Source: an uncultured Peptococcaceae bacterium
GTDB taxonomy: Bacteria; Bacillota; Desulfitobacteriia; Desulfitobacteriales; Syntrophobotulaceae
NCBI GenBank assembly: GCA_937892995.1
Contig: CALBJS010000047.1
Location: 1 to 18,360 of the forward strand
Direction: 5' to 3'
Length of the DNA stretch: 18,360 nucleotides
A program made the translations under genes and the position numbers. A model generated the notes under the pieces. It was not told the origin of the DNA, ran no database searches, and saw nothing but the letters and a program-made list of their open reading frames with translations. Position 1 is the first letter of the stretch; every line of letters begins with the position of its first letter. Positions 1 to 6,448 of the stretch are shown here, piece after piece.

Positions 1-173
1 CGAATGAGTTGAAAGAGGATAGCGTAGCTGGGCTTCTGATTCTCATTTTCTATGGACATAAGGTAGCGAGGGGTTATGTGTATCCGTTCCGATAACTGGT
101 CTCGTGTAAGGCCTTTCGTCTTGCGGGCAGCTTTAATAATGCCGCCCAGTCTGTCAAAATCATTATGATCCAT
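1..173 (-). CDS. XRE-family helix-turn-helix regulator, 5' part only
   Basis: This is the first 57 codons of a minus-strand gene that runs off the left edge. It starts at an ATG (complement 171-173) behind an AGGTG-type ribosome-binding site at about 178-185. The visible protein begins MDHNDFDRLGGIIKAARKTK and continues with GLTRDQLSERIHITPRYLMSIE. That is a Cro/CI-type helix-turn-helix with the usual LT..QLSE..I pattern and a recognition helix ending in the YL..IE segment. Short XRE proteins that begin this way are common in conjugative elements, where they act as DNA-binding repressors of transfer or excision genes. The gene is divergent from the plus-strand element genes, so it could control the intervening region, including the inverted repeat at 200-221. 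The C-terminal half and its target are not visible. Confidence 0.8.
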   Translation of the reverse strand, partial: MDHNDFDRLGGIIKAARKTKGLTRDQLSERIHITPRYLMSIENENQKPSYAILFQLI

Positions 174-199
174 TAGTTCACCTCCAATATCAGTTTACA

Positions 200-221
200 G
201 TTCCTGTTTGGACAGGGGAAC
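200..221. promoter_or_regulatory. Imperfect inverted repeat upstream of the XRE gene, possible operator
   Basis: GTTCCTGT (200-207) and ACAGGGGAAC (212-221) are complementary apart from a 2-nt bulge, around a TTGG centre. The repeat lies 27 bp ahead of the XRE start codon, in the divergent control region. Repressors of this class bind short dyads, so autoregulation is plausible, but the assignment rests on position and symmetry only. Confidence 0.3.
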
Positions 222-315
222 GAGATATTGCAGCTATATATTTAGGAACTAATAGAACGCATTTTGTTAAAAAACCCTAATACTGGATTGCACAACAAAT
301 AAATATGTTAGGTAG

Positions 316-349
316 CCCCGCCAATAAAAAAAACGCGAGTTTGGCGGGG
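316..349. repeat. Perfect 9-bp inverted repeat with 16-nt loop
   Basis: CCCCGCCAA (316-324) pairs with TTGGCGGGG (341-349). The loop is A-rich on the plus strand (eight consecutive A). No T-tract follows on either side, so it is a poor intrinsic terminator. It lies in the non-coding stretch between the XRE gene and the sigma-like gene. Its role is unknown: a regulatory RNA structure or a protein site are both possible. Confidence 0.5.
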
Positions 350-374
350 ATGTTTTCATGCCCAATTACCGGCT

Positions 375-408
375 CCTCTCTGAATTCACGTTCAGAGGGG
401 GATTTTTT
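375..408 (+). terminator. Terminator-like hairpin with T6 tract
   Basis: CCTCTCTGAA (375-384) and TTCAGAGGGG (391-400) form a 10-bp stem with one mismatch around a 6-nt loop. GGA and TTTTTT (403-408) follow. This has the form of a plus-strand intrinsic terminator. No complete plus-strand gene lies upstream in the window, so it may end a short leader transcript. Between it and 604 I see only small unsupported ORFs. Confidence 0.5.
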
Positions 409-603
409 ATGCCAAAAAGAGCATGTCAAATAAGGATGCCGCTATTTATGATCAGCGGCTTGGCGTGATGAAGCAGACATCTTTATTTATGTTTGCCCGA
501 TTATTAATAATGAATTGTTAAAAAAAGTTTTTTCTGCACAAGGGGCAAGTCTGACCGGTTTGTAGAACTGTCAGAACCTAAAAATAAGAGCTTAAAGTTC
601 TCA

Positions 604-640
604 AACGCTCATTTGGACTGTTTCCAACTGGGCGTTTTTT
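604..640 (+). terminator. Terminator/attenuator-like hairpin ahead of the sigma-like gene
   Basis: AACGCTCATTTGG (604-616) pairs with CCAACTGGGCGTT (624-636), with one G-T wobble and one mismatch, around a 7-nt loop. The 3' arm runs into T6 (635-640). It is an intrinsic terminator by form and lies about 90 bp before the 730 start codon. Because no gene ends just upstream, it may act as a conditional attenuator in the leader of the sigma-like gene. That role is inferred. Confidence 0.55.
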
Positions 641-729
641 GCTGTAAAAGAGAGGTTTTTGTCGGTTGCCGCACACCTCCCTCTGTTTTGGTTTTCTACC
701 TTTAAAAAAGCGAAACGGAGGGTTATATC

Positions 730-1152
730 GTGGCAAGGATCAATTTGCGGGATTACTACCCCGTTGATATTCCTGATTTTTTTGTGGAAGTGACTGATGA
801 GGTTGCGGATCAGCTTAAACAGTTTAACCGAAAGGACCATGCAGATTATGAACGCAGGCGTGTACACAAGGCATACTATTCTCTTGATGCTAATGACGGT
901 ATTGAAAAGAATGCTGTTCTGCTCGTTTTATCGCCGATGGAAATTTATGAAAGAAAACTCAGCAATCTGGAATTGTATGCTGCCATCAGCAGACTGCCGG
1001 AAAAACAGGCCAAACGTGTTTATGCCCATCTCTTTTTGGATATGAGCAAGGCGCAAATTGCCAGGATAGAAGGAGTCAACAAAAGCCGGATTTCCCGTTC
1101 GATTAATCAGGCGCTAAAAAACATAGAAAAGTTTTTGAAACGCAATGGATAA
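730..1152 (+). CDS. Sigma-70 region 4-like regulator of a conjugative element
   Basis: This is a 140-residue protein with a GTG start at 730, preceded by GGAGGG at 718-723. It opens with MARINLRDYY and contains HKAYYSLDANDGIE at about 47-60. That N-terminal style is typical of short sigma-like proteins carried by Gram-positive conjugative elements. Residues about 80-136 form a region-4 helix-turn-helix: LPEKQAKRVYAHLF, then MSKAQIARIEGVNKSR, then an INQALKNIEKFL helix. Regions 2 and 3 of a true sigma factor are absent, so it cannot act as a complete sigma factor alone. It more likely helps activate element promoters or works with a partner. It follows the attenuator-like hairpin at 604-640. 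The family is recognised; the specific role is inferred. Confidence 0.8.
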   Translation: MARINLRDYYPVDIPDFFVEVTDEVADQLKQFNRKDHADYERRRVHKAYYSLDANDGIEKNAVLLVLSPMEIYERKLSNLELYAAISRLPEKQAKRVYAHLFLDMSKAQIARIEGVNKSRISRSINQALKNIEKFLKRNG

Positions 1153-1516
1153 GGGGCAACAAATGGTCAAATAATCTGCTGATTAATAGAGGGAAAACTC
1201 TACCCCCTAAGATCTTTTTAAACTGAATACGCGTTTTATCTGGTACTTTCCCCGTATGTCCTGAAAAGGAAAGCTAGATTGCAGGTACGCCACGACCACC
1301 TGTCCGCCGCTGCACCGGAAGACATAAGAAGAAATAATGAATGCCGGGATGGATTGGGGTGAAGGCAAGGTGCGAGCGAACAATACCGCTGCAATTGATA
1401 AATGCCGGCCGCATTTTAAGGGCCATGATAACATACGGAGGGATAATGATACATGCGTATAGTCGAGGTTAAGTCCCAGAATACGCCCCGGTCGCTGACG
1501 GGGAGGTGAAATTCCT
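1153..1516. other. Gene-poor stretch after the sigma-like gene
   Basis: I see no convincing gene here. A 41-codon ORF (1337-1462) exists on the plus strand, but it lacks a good ribosome-binding site and any recognisable motif. The minus-strand ORF in the same place has no supported start or family. The sequence reads like leader or decayed coding DNA of the element. Confidence 0.4.
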
Positions 1517-1615
1517 ATGAGGGCGGTAAGCCACCGCCTGCCGAATAAGATAGATCAATCATTTAAAAAAACCAAAACAGAATGCAGTATAAGGGTATGC
1601 CCGGTCAAATCTTAA
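1517..1615 (+). CDS. Possible 32-residue small ORF
   Basis: An ATG at 1517 follows GGGGAGGTG (about 1500-1508) with good spacing, and the frame stays open for 32 codons (begins MRAVSHRLPNKIDQSF) to TAA at 1613-1615. The strong ribosome-binding site is the only real support. The peptide matches no family I know, and its 3' end runs into the hairpin at 1582-1651. It may be a leader peptide or a remnant of a longer element gene. Confidence 0.3.
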   Translation: MRAVSHRLPNKIDQSFKKTKTECSIRVCPVKS

Positions 1616-1651
1616 AAAGGCCCTGAATACGGCATACCCTGACTGCTGCAT
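1582..1651. repeat. Two-part inverted repeat upstream of the 51-aa small gene
   Basis: The inner arms GGGTATGCC (1593-1601) and GGCATACCC (1631-1639) are a perfect 9-bp dyad. The outer arms ATGCAG (1582-1587) and CTGCAT (1646-1651) add a second 6-bp block with unequal internal loops. No T-tract follows. It sits 26 bp before the 1677/1680 start codons, so an RNA structure controlling translation of the small gene, or a protein-binding site, is possible. Confidence 0.5.
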
Positions 1652-1679
1652 ATCATTGAGGTAATGTGGAGGTGCCATG

Positions 1680-1835
1680 ATGTGCAGTGATAAAAAGGTG
1701 AAAATAACGGTTACTGCAAACAGGCCGTCTGAACAAGCCCTCAGGAATTTTCAAAAGAAGCTGTACCAGCTCCTGAAAAGTAATGAGCCGGGTATATTGG
1801 CACGTTCAGCTCATGACAAGACCTTCAAATATTAA
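1680..1835 (+). CDS. Small conserved-looking element protein, 51 aa, function unknown
   Basis: The ORF has two adjacent ATGs (1677 and 1680). The second is preferred because GGAGGTG at 1668-1674 is better spaced to it. The product begins MCSDKKVKITVTANRPSE and continues with QALRNFQKKLYQLLKS, ending FKY. It is basic and looks like a short beta strand (KVKITVTA) followed by one amphipathic helix. Small proteins of this kind are found just before recombinase genes in clostridial elements, but I know no established function. It lies between a hairpin (1582-1651) and the recombinase. It could be an excision or recombination accessory factor, though nothing in the sequence proves it. Confidence 0.55.
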   Translation: MCSDKKVKITVTANRPSEQALRNFQKKLYQLLKSNEPGILARSAHDKTFKY

Positions 1836-1988
1836 TCATGGTATTTTGCACCTTTGACGCTGTTTGCCGGTGAATTGATAATAGATACGAAGGAATTGAA
1901 TTGCGTTTTTTGCAGGTATAGCGGCACTTGCAAGCATTGCTGTATCTAATGAAATGCCGTGCTTTGTTTTTGTTTGGAGGTGAACATA
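1836..1988. other. Spacer before the recombinase
   Basis: This is 153 bp without a supported gene. It holds the strong ribosome-binding site GGAGGTG (1977-1983) for the recombinase. I see no clear promoter or terminator in it. Confidence 0.4.
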
Positions 1989-3504
1989 TTGGATATTGGG
2001 ATCAAGAAATTCATTATCCGGTATGTTGCTGTCTATATAAGAAAATCCCGTGCGGAGAGCATGGAGGACTTAGAAAAACACCGCATGGTCCTTATCGACC
2101 TGTGCAAGAAAAACAATTTCAAATATGTTGAATACATAGAAGTAGGAACCTCAGACAGCATTGATTTGTGCCCGAAGATCTGCAAACTCTGAAAGAAGTG
2201 GAAGAAGGCGTATATGACGCTGTATGTGTGGTTGAATACGACAGGCTGGGCCGGGGCGACCTCGGAGAGCAGGACCGGATTAAAAAGGCGTTTCAGAAAT
2301 CCAATACATTAATAATTACGCCGGATAAAATCTACGATTTGAACGATGACCTTGACGATACATACGCCGACTTTAAGGGCTTCTTTGCCCGGCAGGAATA
2401 CAAGATGATCACCAAAAGGCTGCGCCAGGGCAAAAAAATCGGAGCGAGACGGGGACAATGGACAAACGGCATCCCGCCGTTTTCTTATGTCTATCAGAGT
2501 TATAAAGATAAGTACAATCCCAAGGGAATTGTCATCCATGATGAGAGATATGTAATTTACAGAAGCATGATTGAGGAGGCATTAAAAGGAATACCTCCCC
2601 AGAAAATAGCTGAGAATCTTAACAAAAAAGGTATCCTTACGGTTAAGTCGAAATACTGGAGTGGAGTAACCGTCCAACGTTTATTAATAGACGAGGCACA
2701 TCTTGGCAAAATTATTAGCAATAAGACCCAGGGAGATGGCCATAAACAGAAACGCCCTAACGCAAAGGCTTTGAAAGTCTTGCCTAAAAGCGAGTGGGTA
2801 GTGGTCGAAAATTGTCATGAGCCAACTAAGACGCAGGAAGAACATGATAGAATTATTCAGTTGATAGGAAACAGGAAGCTGATCGGCACCAAGGCGCGCC
2901 ATCAAACATATGCTTTTTCTGGGCTGATTAAGTGCGCAGAATGCGGGCATTCCCATACTTATTATATGAAACGGGATGAAGTATTTATGAAGCCGTGCTG
3001 GTATATTGACCCAATAGGGGAAAAATGCCGTAATGAAGGTATAAGGGTGTCTTTCATTGAGAAAATGGTGCTTGAGGAAATAAAGAAATACAAGGTCGAC
3101 TTTATCGCAAATGAAACTGAGGCTGAAGATGATACCCTAAACAGTATTAATGAGATGATTACCGAATGTGAGGTTAATCTGCAAAGGCAGAAACGGGCGT
3201 TGGAAGTTGTCAATGATGCGTATGAATATGGGGATTACAGCCGTAGCGAATGGCTTAGAAGGAAAAAGAAGTGGGAAGAAGAAATTCATCATACAAGCAA
3301 TACGCTTTATGAACTTAAGAAAAAAGCAAAGTCTACCGCCAAAATTACAAATGCAGACCGGCAAAAGATGTTGGACGCTTTTTTAAAAACATTACTGAGA
3401 CAACCGATAATGCGGCTCGCAATGATCTCTACCGAACTATTATTGAAAGCATAGTCTGGCAGAAAAACGGAGACGATATAAAAGTAATTGTCAACTTCAA
3501 ATAA
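1989..3504 (+). pseudogene. Large serine recombinase (element integrase), two -1 frame changes
   Basis: Read across three frames, this is a complete large serine recombinase of about 505 residues. It starts at TTG 1989 behind GGAGGTG. The resolvase domain opens with VAVYIRKSR, in which Ser20 of the Y-x-R-x-S motif is the expected nucleophile, and continues with VVEYDRLGRGDL. A recombinase domain follows (RRGQWTNGIPPFSY). Next comes a zinc ribbon with Cys codons at 2933, 2942, 2996 and 3026, then a coiled coil (about 3120-3340) and the typical C-terminal end IIESIVWQKNGDDIKV. The first frame breaks at about 2166-2172 (after SDSIDL). The second breaks at about 3379-3385, and the terminal 40 residues continue in the -1 frame to TAA 3502-3504. 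Such enzymes excise and integrate elements through DNA cleavage at short core sites. The second break lies on a phased T-TTT-TTA slippery heptamer, so programmed frameshifting there is conceivable. The first has no such site. A dead gene, or base-calling errors, is the simpler reading. Confidence 0.85.
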
Positions 3505-3551
3505 ATTGAAAGTGCATATGGGGTGTACATTCATAAAAAGGAGGTGGTCAT

Positions 3552-5848
3552 GTGGACACTCAAAAGAAAATACCCAATAGATTAATCAATGAGAAATCTC
3601 CCTACCTGCTACAGCATGCGTATAACCCGGTAGAATGGTATCCATGGGGAGAGGAAGCATTTGAGAAAGCAAGGCTTGAAGATAAGCCTGTTTTCCTTTC
3701 TATTGGGTATAGCTGACTTGTCTACTATGATGAACTTGTCATTGGTGCCATGTCATGGAGCGGGAATCATTTGAAGATCGGGAAGTTGCTGAAATTCTTA
3801 ATCGGAGCTACATTTCAATTAAAGTGGACAGAGAAGAAAGACCGGATATCGACCATATGTATATGAATTATTGCCAAGTGATGACAGGCTCGGGAGGTTG
3901 GCCCCTTACCGCTCTCTTGACTCCTGATAAGCAGCCTTTCTTTGCCGGTACATATTTTCCCAAAAATAGTCAATATGGGCGTCCGGGGCTAATAGACATT
4001 CTTAAGCAAGTCGCTAAAATTTGGCAGGAGGAAAGAGAAAAAGTATTAGAATCGGCAGCTGAGCTCTATGAAGCGGTTGCCAAGCAGTATTATAACCAAA
4101 AGCAGGTCCTCATTGGAACACAGCGTAAGACGGGAATCACGGTTTCAGCCCCGGGGGAGGAAGAAAATGTTTTCACCTGGGGAAAAGGGATTATTAGAAA
4201 GAGTTATGCTCTTATGGAAAAAAGCTTCGATTCCAAGTTTGGGGGTTTTGGCAATGCCCCAAAGTTCCCTTCTCCACATAATCTGGGCTTCTTAATGAGG
4301 TATTCCCTAGAGGAACCACAGAGTGAGGCTCTTAATATGGTAGAAAAGACTTTAGATAATATGGCTGATGGGGGGATCTACGATCATATCGGATATGGGT
4401 TTGCTCGCTATAGCACTGATAGGTATTGGCAGGTACCTCATTTTGAAAAAATGCTTTATGATAATGCCGGGCTAGCCTTTATTTATCTTGAAGCTTATCA
4501 ATTAACCAGAAAAGAGCGATTTGCCAGGATCTCCCGGGAAATTTTCAAATACGTTCTTCGGGATATGACTTCGCCGGAAGGAGGATTTTATAGTGCTGAA
4601 GATGCTGATTCCGAGGGCGAAGAAGGTAAGTATTATGTATGGAGTGACATAGAGGTTAAGAAGGTTCTCTTAGCAGGCTTACAGGCTATCCAAGAAAAAC
4701 TCTTAGAGAGTAAAGAAAATGAAACAGATCAAACGGCAAAGTTGCAAGAGAAAACTCCCAAAATCCTAAATAAATTTCTGGACCGGAGAGAGAAAATAGC
4801 CGATATCTATTGTGAAGCATATGGTATTAATGAAGAGGGTAGCTATGAGGGTAAGAATATCCCCAGTCGGATTTTTAGTATCTGGGAAGAGATAGCTTAT
4901 CGTCATGAACTTCAATTATCTGAATTAGAAGAGTTACTTAGTTTTTGTAACGAGCTTCTGTTTCAAGAGAGGAAAAAGCGAATCCGTCCCGCTAAAGATG
5001 ATAAGATTCTTGTTTCCTGGAACGGTTTAATGATCGCTGCATTGGCCAAAGGAGCACAAGTCTTCTCCAGTAATAGTAAGTTTAAAGCGGAAAGGGAAGG
5101 ACTACTCCTGGCTGCAGAGAAGGCAGTAGGTTTCATTCTATCCAAGATGATCGATCCCCGGGGAAGGTTATTAGCCCGCTATAGAGAAGGGGATGCCGGG
5201 TTACTTGCTTATCTGGATGACTATGCCTTTTTGATCTATGGTTTATTGGAAGTCTACACGGCAAGCGGGAAGCCGGAATATCTCAAAGAAGTTCTTAGAC
5301 TGCAAGAGGAACAAGAACGGTTATTCCACGATAATGTGTATGGGGGTTACTATTTTACCGGTCATGATGCTGAAGAATTATTAATCAGGCCTAAGGAGAT
5401 CCATGATGGGGCAATGCCTTCGGGCAATTCTGTGAGTGCTTATAATCTTGCCAGACTCTGGAAGATTACCGGTGATCAGCGTTGGCAACAACTGGCCGAA
5501 AAACAATTCACGACCTTTAAGGCAACTCTGCAAGATTATCCTCCCGGACATAATGCCTTCCTTCAGGCAGTTCAGTTTTACCTTGGGGAAAGCGATGAAT
5601 TGGTATTATCCGGCTCTCTTAATTCTAAAGAAATGGCAGATATGCAGGCCGTTATTTTCGAAGATTTTCGGCCATTTTCAGTTCTTGCTTATAACGAGGG
5701 TACAGTAGATCAGTTTATTCCTCGGATGAAGGATTACTCTGCCCCCGATCCAGTCGCCGGCAAGGTGACTGCATACTTGTGTAGAAATTTCGCTTGTCGG
5801 GAACCTGTGGATACGCCGGGTAAATTAAAAGCTCTTTTGAAGGAATAG
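3552..5848 (+). pseudogene. yyaL: Thioredoxin-domain / DUF255 protein (YyaL type), frame broken before the CxxC motif
   Basis: The gene starts at GTG 3552 behind AAGGAGGTGG (3538-3547). The first 54 codons give the typical N terminus (NRLINEKSPYLLQHAYNPVEW ... PVFLSIGYS). A 20-bp insertion (3714-3733) then brings a TGA at 3714-3716. The rest continues in another frame with TCHWCHV immediately after the insert, then MERESFEDREVAEILN, and stays open for 697 codons from ATG 3755. The family has an N-terminal thioredoxin fold with a C-H-W-C motif, followed by an alpha/alpha six-helical-hairpin domain (GGIYDHIGYGF, PHFEKMLYDNA, YSAEDADSEGEEGKYYVW). Its exact substrate is not established. A charged stretch of about 35 residues around 4680-4790 looks inserted relative to the usual pattern. 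Starting at 3755 would drop the cysteine motif and has no ribosome-binding site, so loss of function is likely. Confidence 0.85.
3714..3733 (+). other. 20-bp insertion with partial direct repeat inside the DUF255 gene
   Basis: Removing exactly these 20 bases joins AGC (Ser) to ACT-TGT-CAT-TGG-TGC and restores the conserved S-T-C-H-W-C-H reading. ACTTGTC occurs at 3716-3722 inside the insert and again at 3734-3740 just after it, 18 bp apart. The insert supplies a TGA in the upstream frame (3714-3716) and another in the downstream frame (3731-3733). This could be a local duplication with two added bases, or a footprint left after excision of a transposed element. Confidence 0.8.
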
Positions 5849-5869
5849 CTTGACACCTTCGGCATTGAA

Positions 5870-5900
5870 GAAGTCCATACTAAGTAAGGGTATGGACTTC
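5870..5900. terminator. Hairpin between convergent genes
   Basis: A perfect 11-bp stem GAAGTCCATAC (5870-5880) / GTATGGACTTC (5890-5900) surrounds a 9-nt loop, followed by AAATTTTAT. It lies between the end of the DUF255 gene and the end of the minus-strand gene at 5942, where a shared terminator is expected. The T-run is short, so efficiency is uncertain. Confidence 0.6.
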
Positions 5901-5941
5901 AAATTTTATCCGTGTGTTTGAATTATTTTGTATTACTTTTT

Positions 5942-6349
5942 TTAATACTTGGCAATCTCCATAGTATCTAGGACGCGATGTATTCTTTCGAAAAGCAAAC
6001 CGCCGACAAACCAAACGGGAGCAAATCTTAAAGTGATTAGCCCACTAACCGCTAAGGGGTCTGTATAATGCCACGGATAAACTCCCAGAATGCTTACTAA
6101 GATTAGACCGCTTAAGTACTCTATCCCCCAAATTAATGTTAACCAAAATAAACCTCGCAACGGCCACCTCCAATTAGAAATCAAATCATGTAGGGGTTCG
6201 AAGAAAACAGCGGATCCATAGATAAAGAACATCCAAAGGTTAGTGAAACCCAATAGTCGTAAATCACCCTGAACAAGTGATTCCAGACCCGTCCACATTA
6301 TTTCCAGACACCAGCCTATAAGACCGTAAAGTAATAATCTTTTTAGCAT
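5942..6349 (-). CDS. Small multi-pass membrane protein, COG4905 / putative ABC-transporter type IV-like
   Basis: This is a 135-residue, strongly hydrophobic protein with about four membrane segments: YGLIGWCLEIMW near the start, a second near LWMFFIYGSAVFF, a third in FWLTLIWGIEYLSGLILVS, and a fourth in FAPVWFVGGLLFE. The GWCLE start and FIYG.AV..FEP pattern resemble the family labelled putative ABC-transporter type IV (PF06541/COG4905). That family has no proven transport role. The called ATG at 6349 has no visible ribosome-binding site. Translation could be leaderless-like or start elsewhere, but no better in-frame start is seen. A TTGACA-17-CATATT promoter lies directly upstream (6391-6419). 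The gene converges with the DUF255 gene and is divergent from the DUF3810 gene. Confidence 0.6.
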   Translation of the reverse strand: MLKRLLLYGLIGWCLEIMWTGLESLVQGDLRLLGFTNLWMFFIYGSAVFFEPLHDLISNWRWPLRGLFWLTLIWGIEYLSGLILVSILGVYPWHYTDPLAVSGLITLRFAPVWFVGGLLFERIHRVLDTMEIAKY

Positions 6350-6390
6350 ATATATAGTTTGTTACAAAAACACACTATTATTTATAGTAA

Positions 6391-6419
6391 AATATGTTTA
6401 TAGAGTATAATCATGTCAA
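6391..6419 (-). promoter_or_regulatory. Sigma-A-type promoter for the minus-strand membrane gene
   Basis: On the minus strand TTGACA (complement 6414-6419) stands 17 nt from CATATT (complement 6391-6396), giving a leader of roughly 35 nt before the ATG at 6349. The region is shared with the divergent gene at 6449, for which a plus-strand TATAAT is present at 6406-6411 but with no good -35. Confidence 0.5.
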
Positions 6420-6448
6420 GGAGCAAAGCATTTTAGAGGGAGGTCCTG

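Larger units (their letters stand above)
1..3535. mobile_element. Right-hand end of an integrated conjugative/mobilizable element (left end outside window)
   Basis: This stretch carries a gene set typical of clostridial integrative conjugative elements: a divergent XRE repressor, a short sigma-70-region-4-like regulator, tiny ORFs behind strong GGAGGTG sites, and a large serine recombinase as the last gene. In serine-recombinase elements of the Tn5397/Tn4451 kind the recombinase gene lies next to one end, which fits the switch to a chromosomal-type gene at 3552. The exact end is not visible. I place it between the recombinase stop (3504) and the ribosome-binding site at about 3538. No attachment repeat can be tested because the other end is outside the window. 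The recombinase is frameshifted, so the element is probably fixed in place. The element type is an inference from gene content. Confidence 0.7.

Noticed and set aside
423..518. 31-codon plus-strand ORF after the first terminator
   Set aside because: It has only a weak purine stretch ahead of the ATG, no recognisable family, and it ends abruptly. It could be a gene remnant, but there is no support for calling it.
1207..1434. 75-codon minus-strand ORF in the element
   Set aside because: There is no supported start or family pattern. The stretch is better left as gene-poor element DNA.
3714..3716. TGA in the DUF255 gene as a selenocysteine codon next to the redox motif
   Set aside because: Reading through TGA does not reach the C-H-W-C sequence in frame. 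The 20-bp insert changes the frame, so recoding would not restore the protein.
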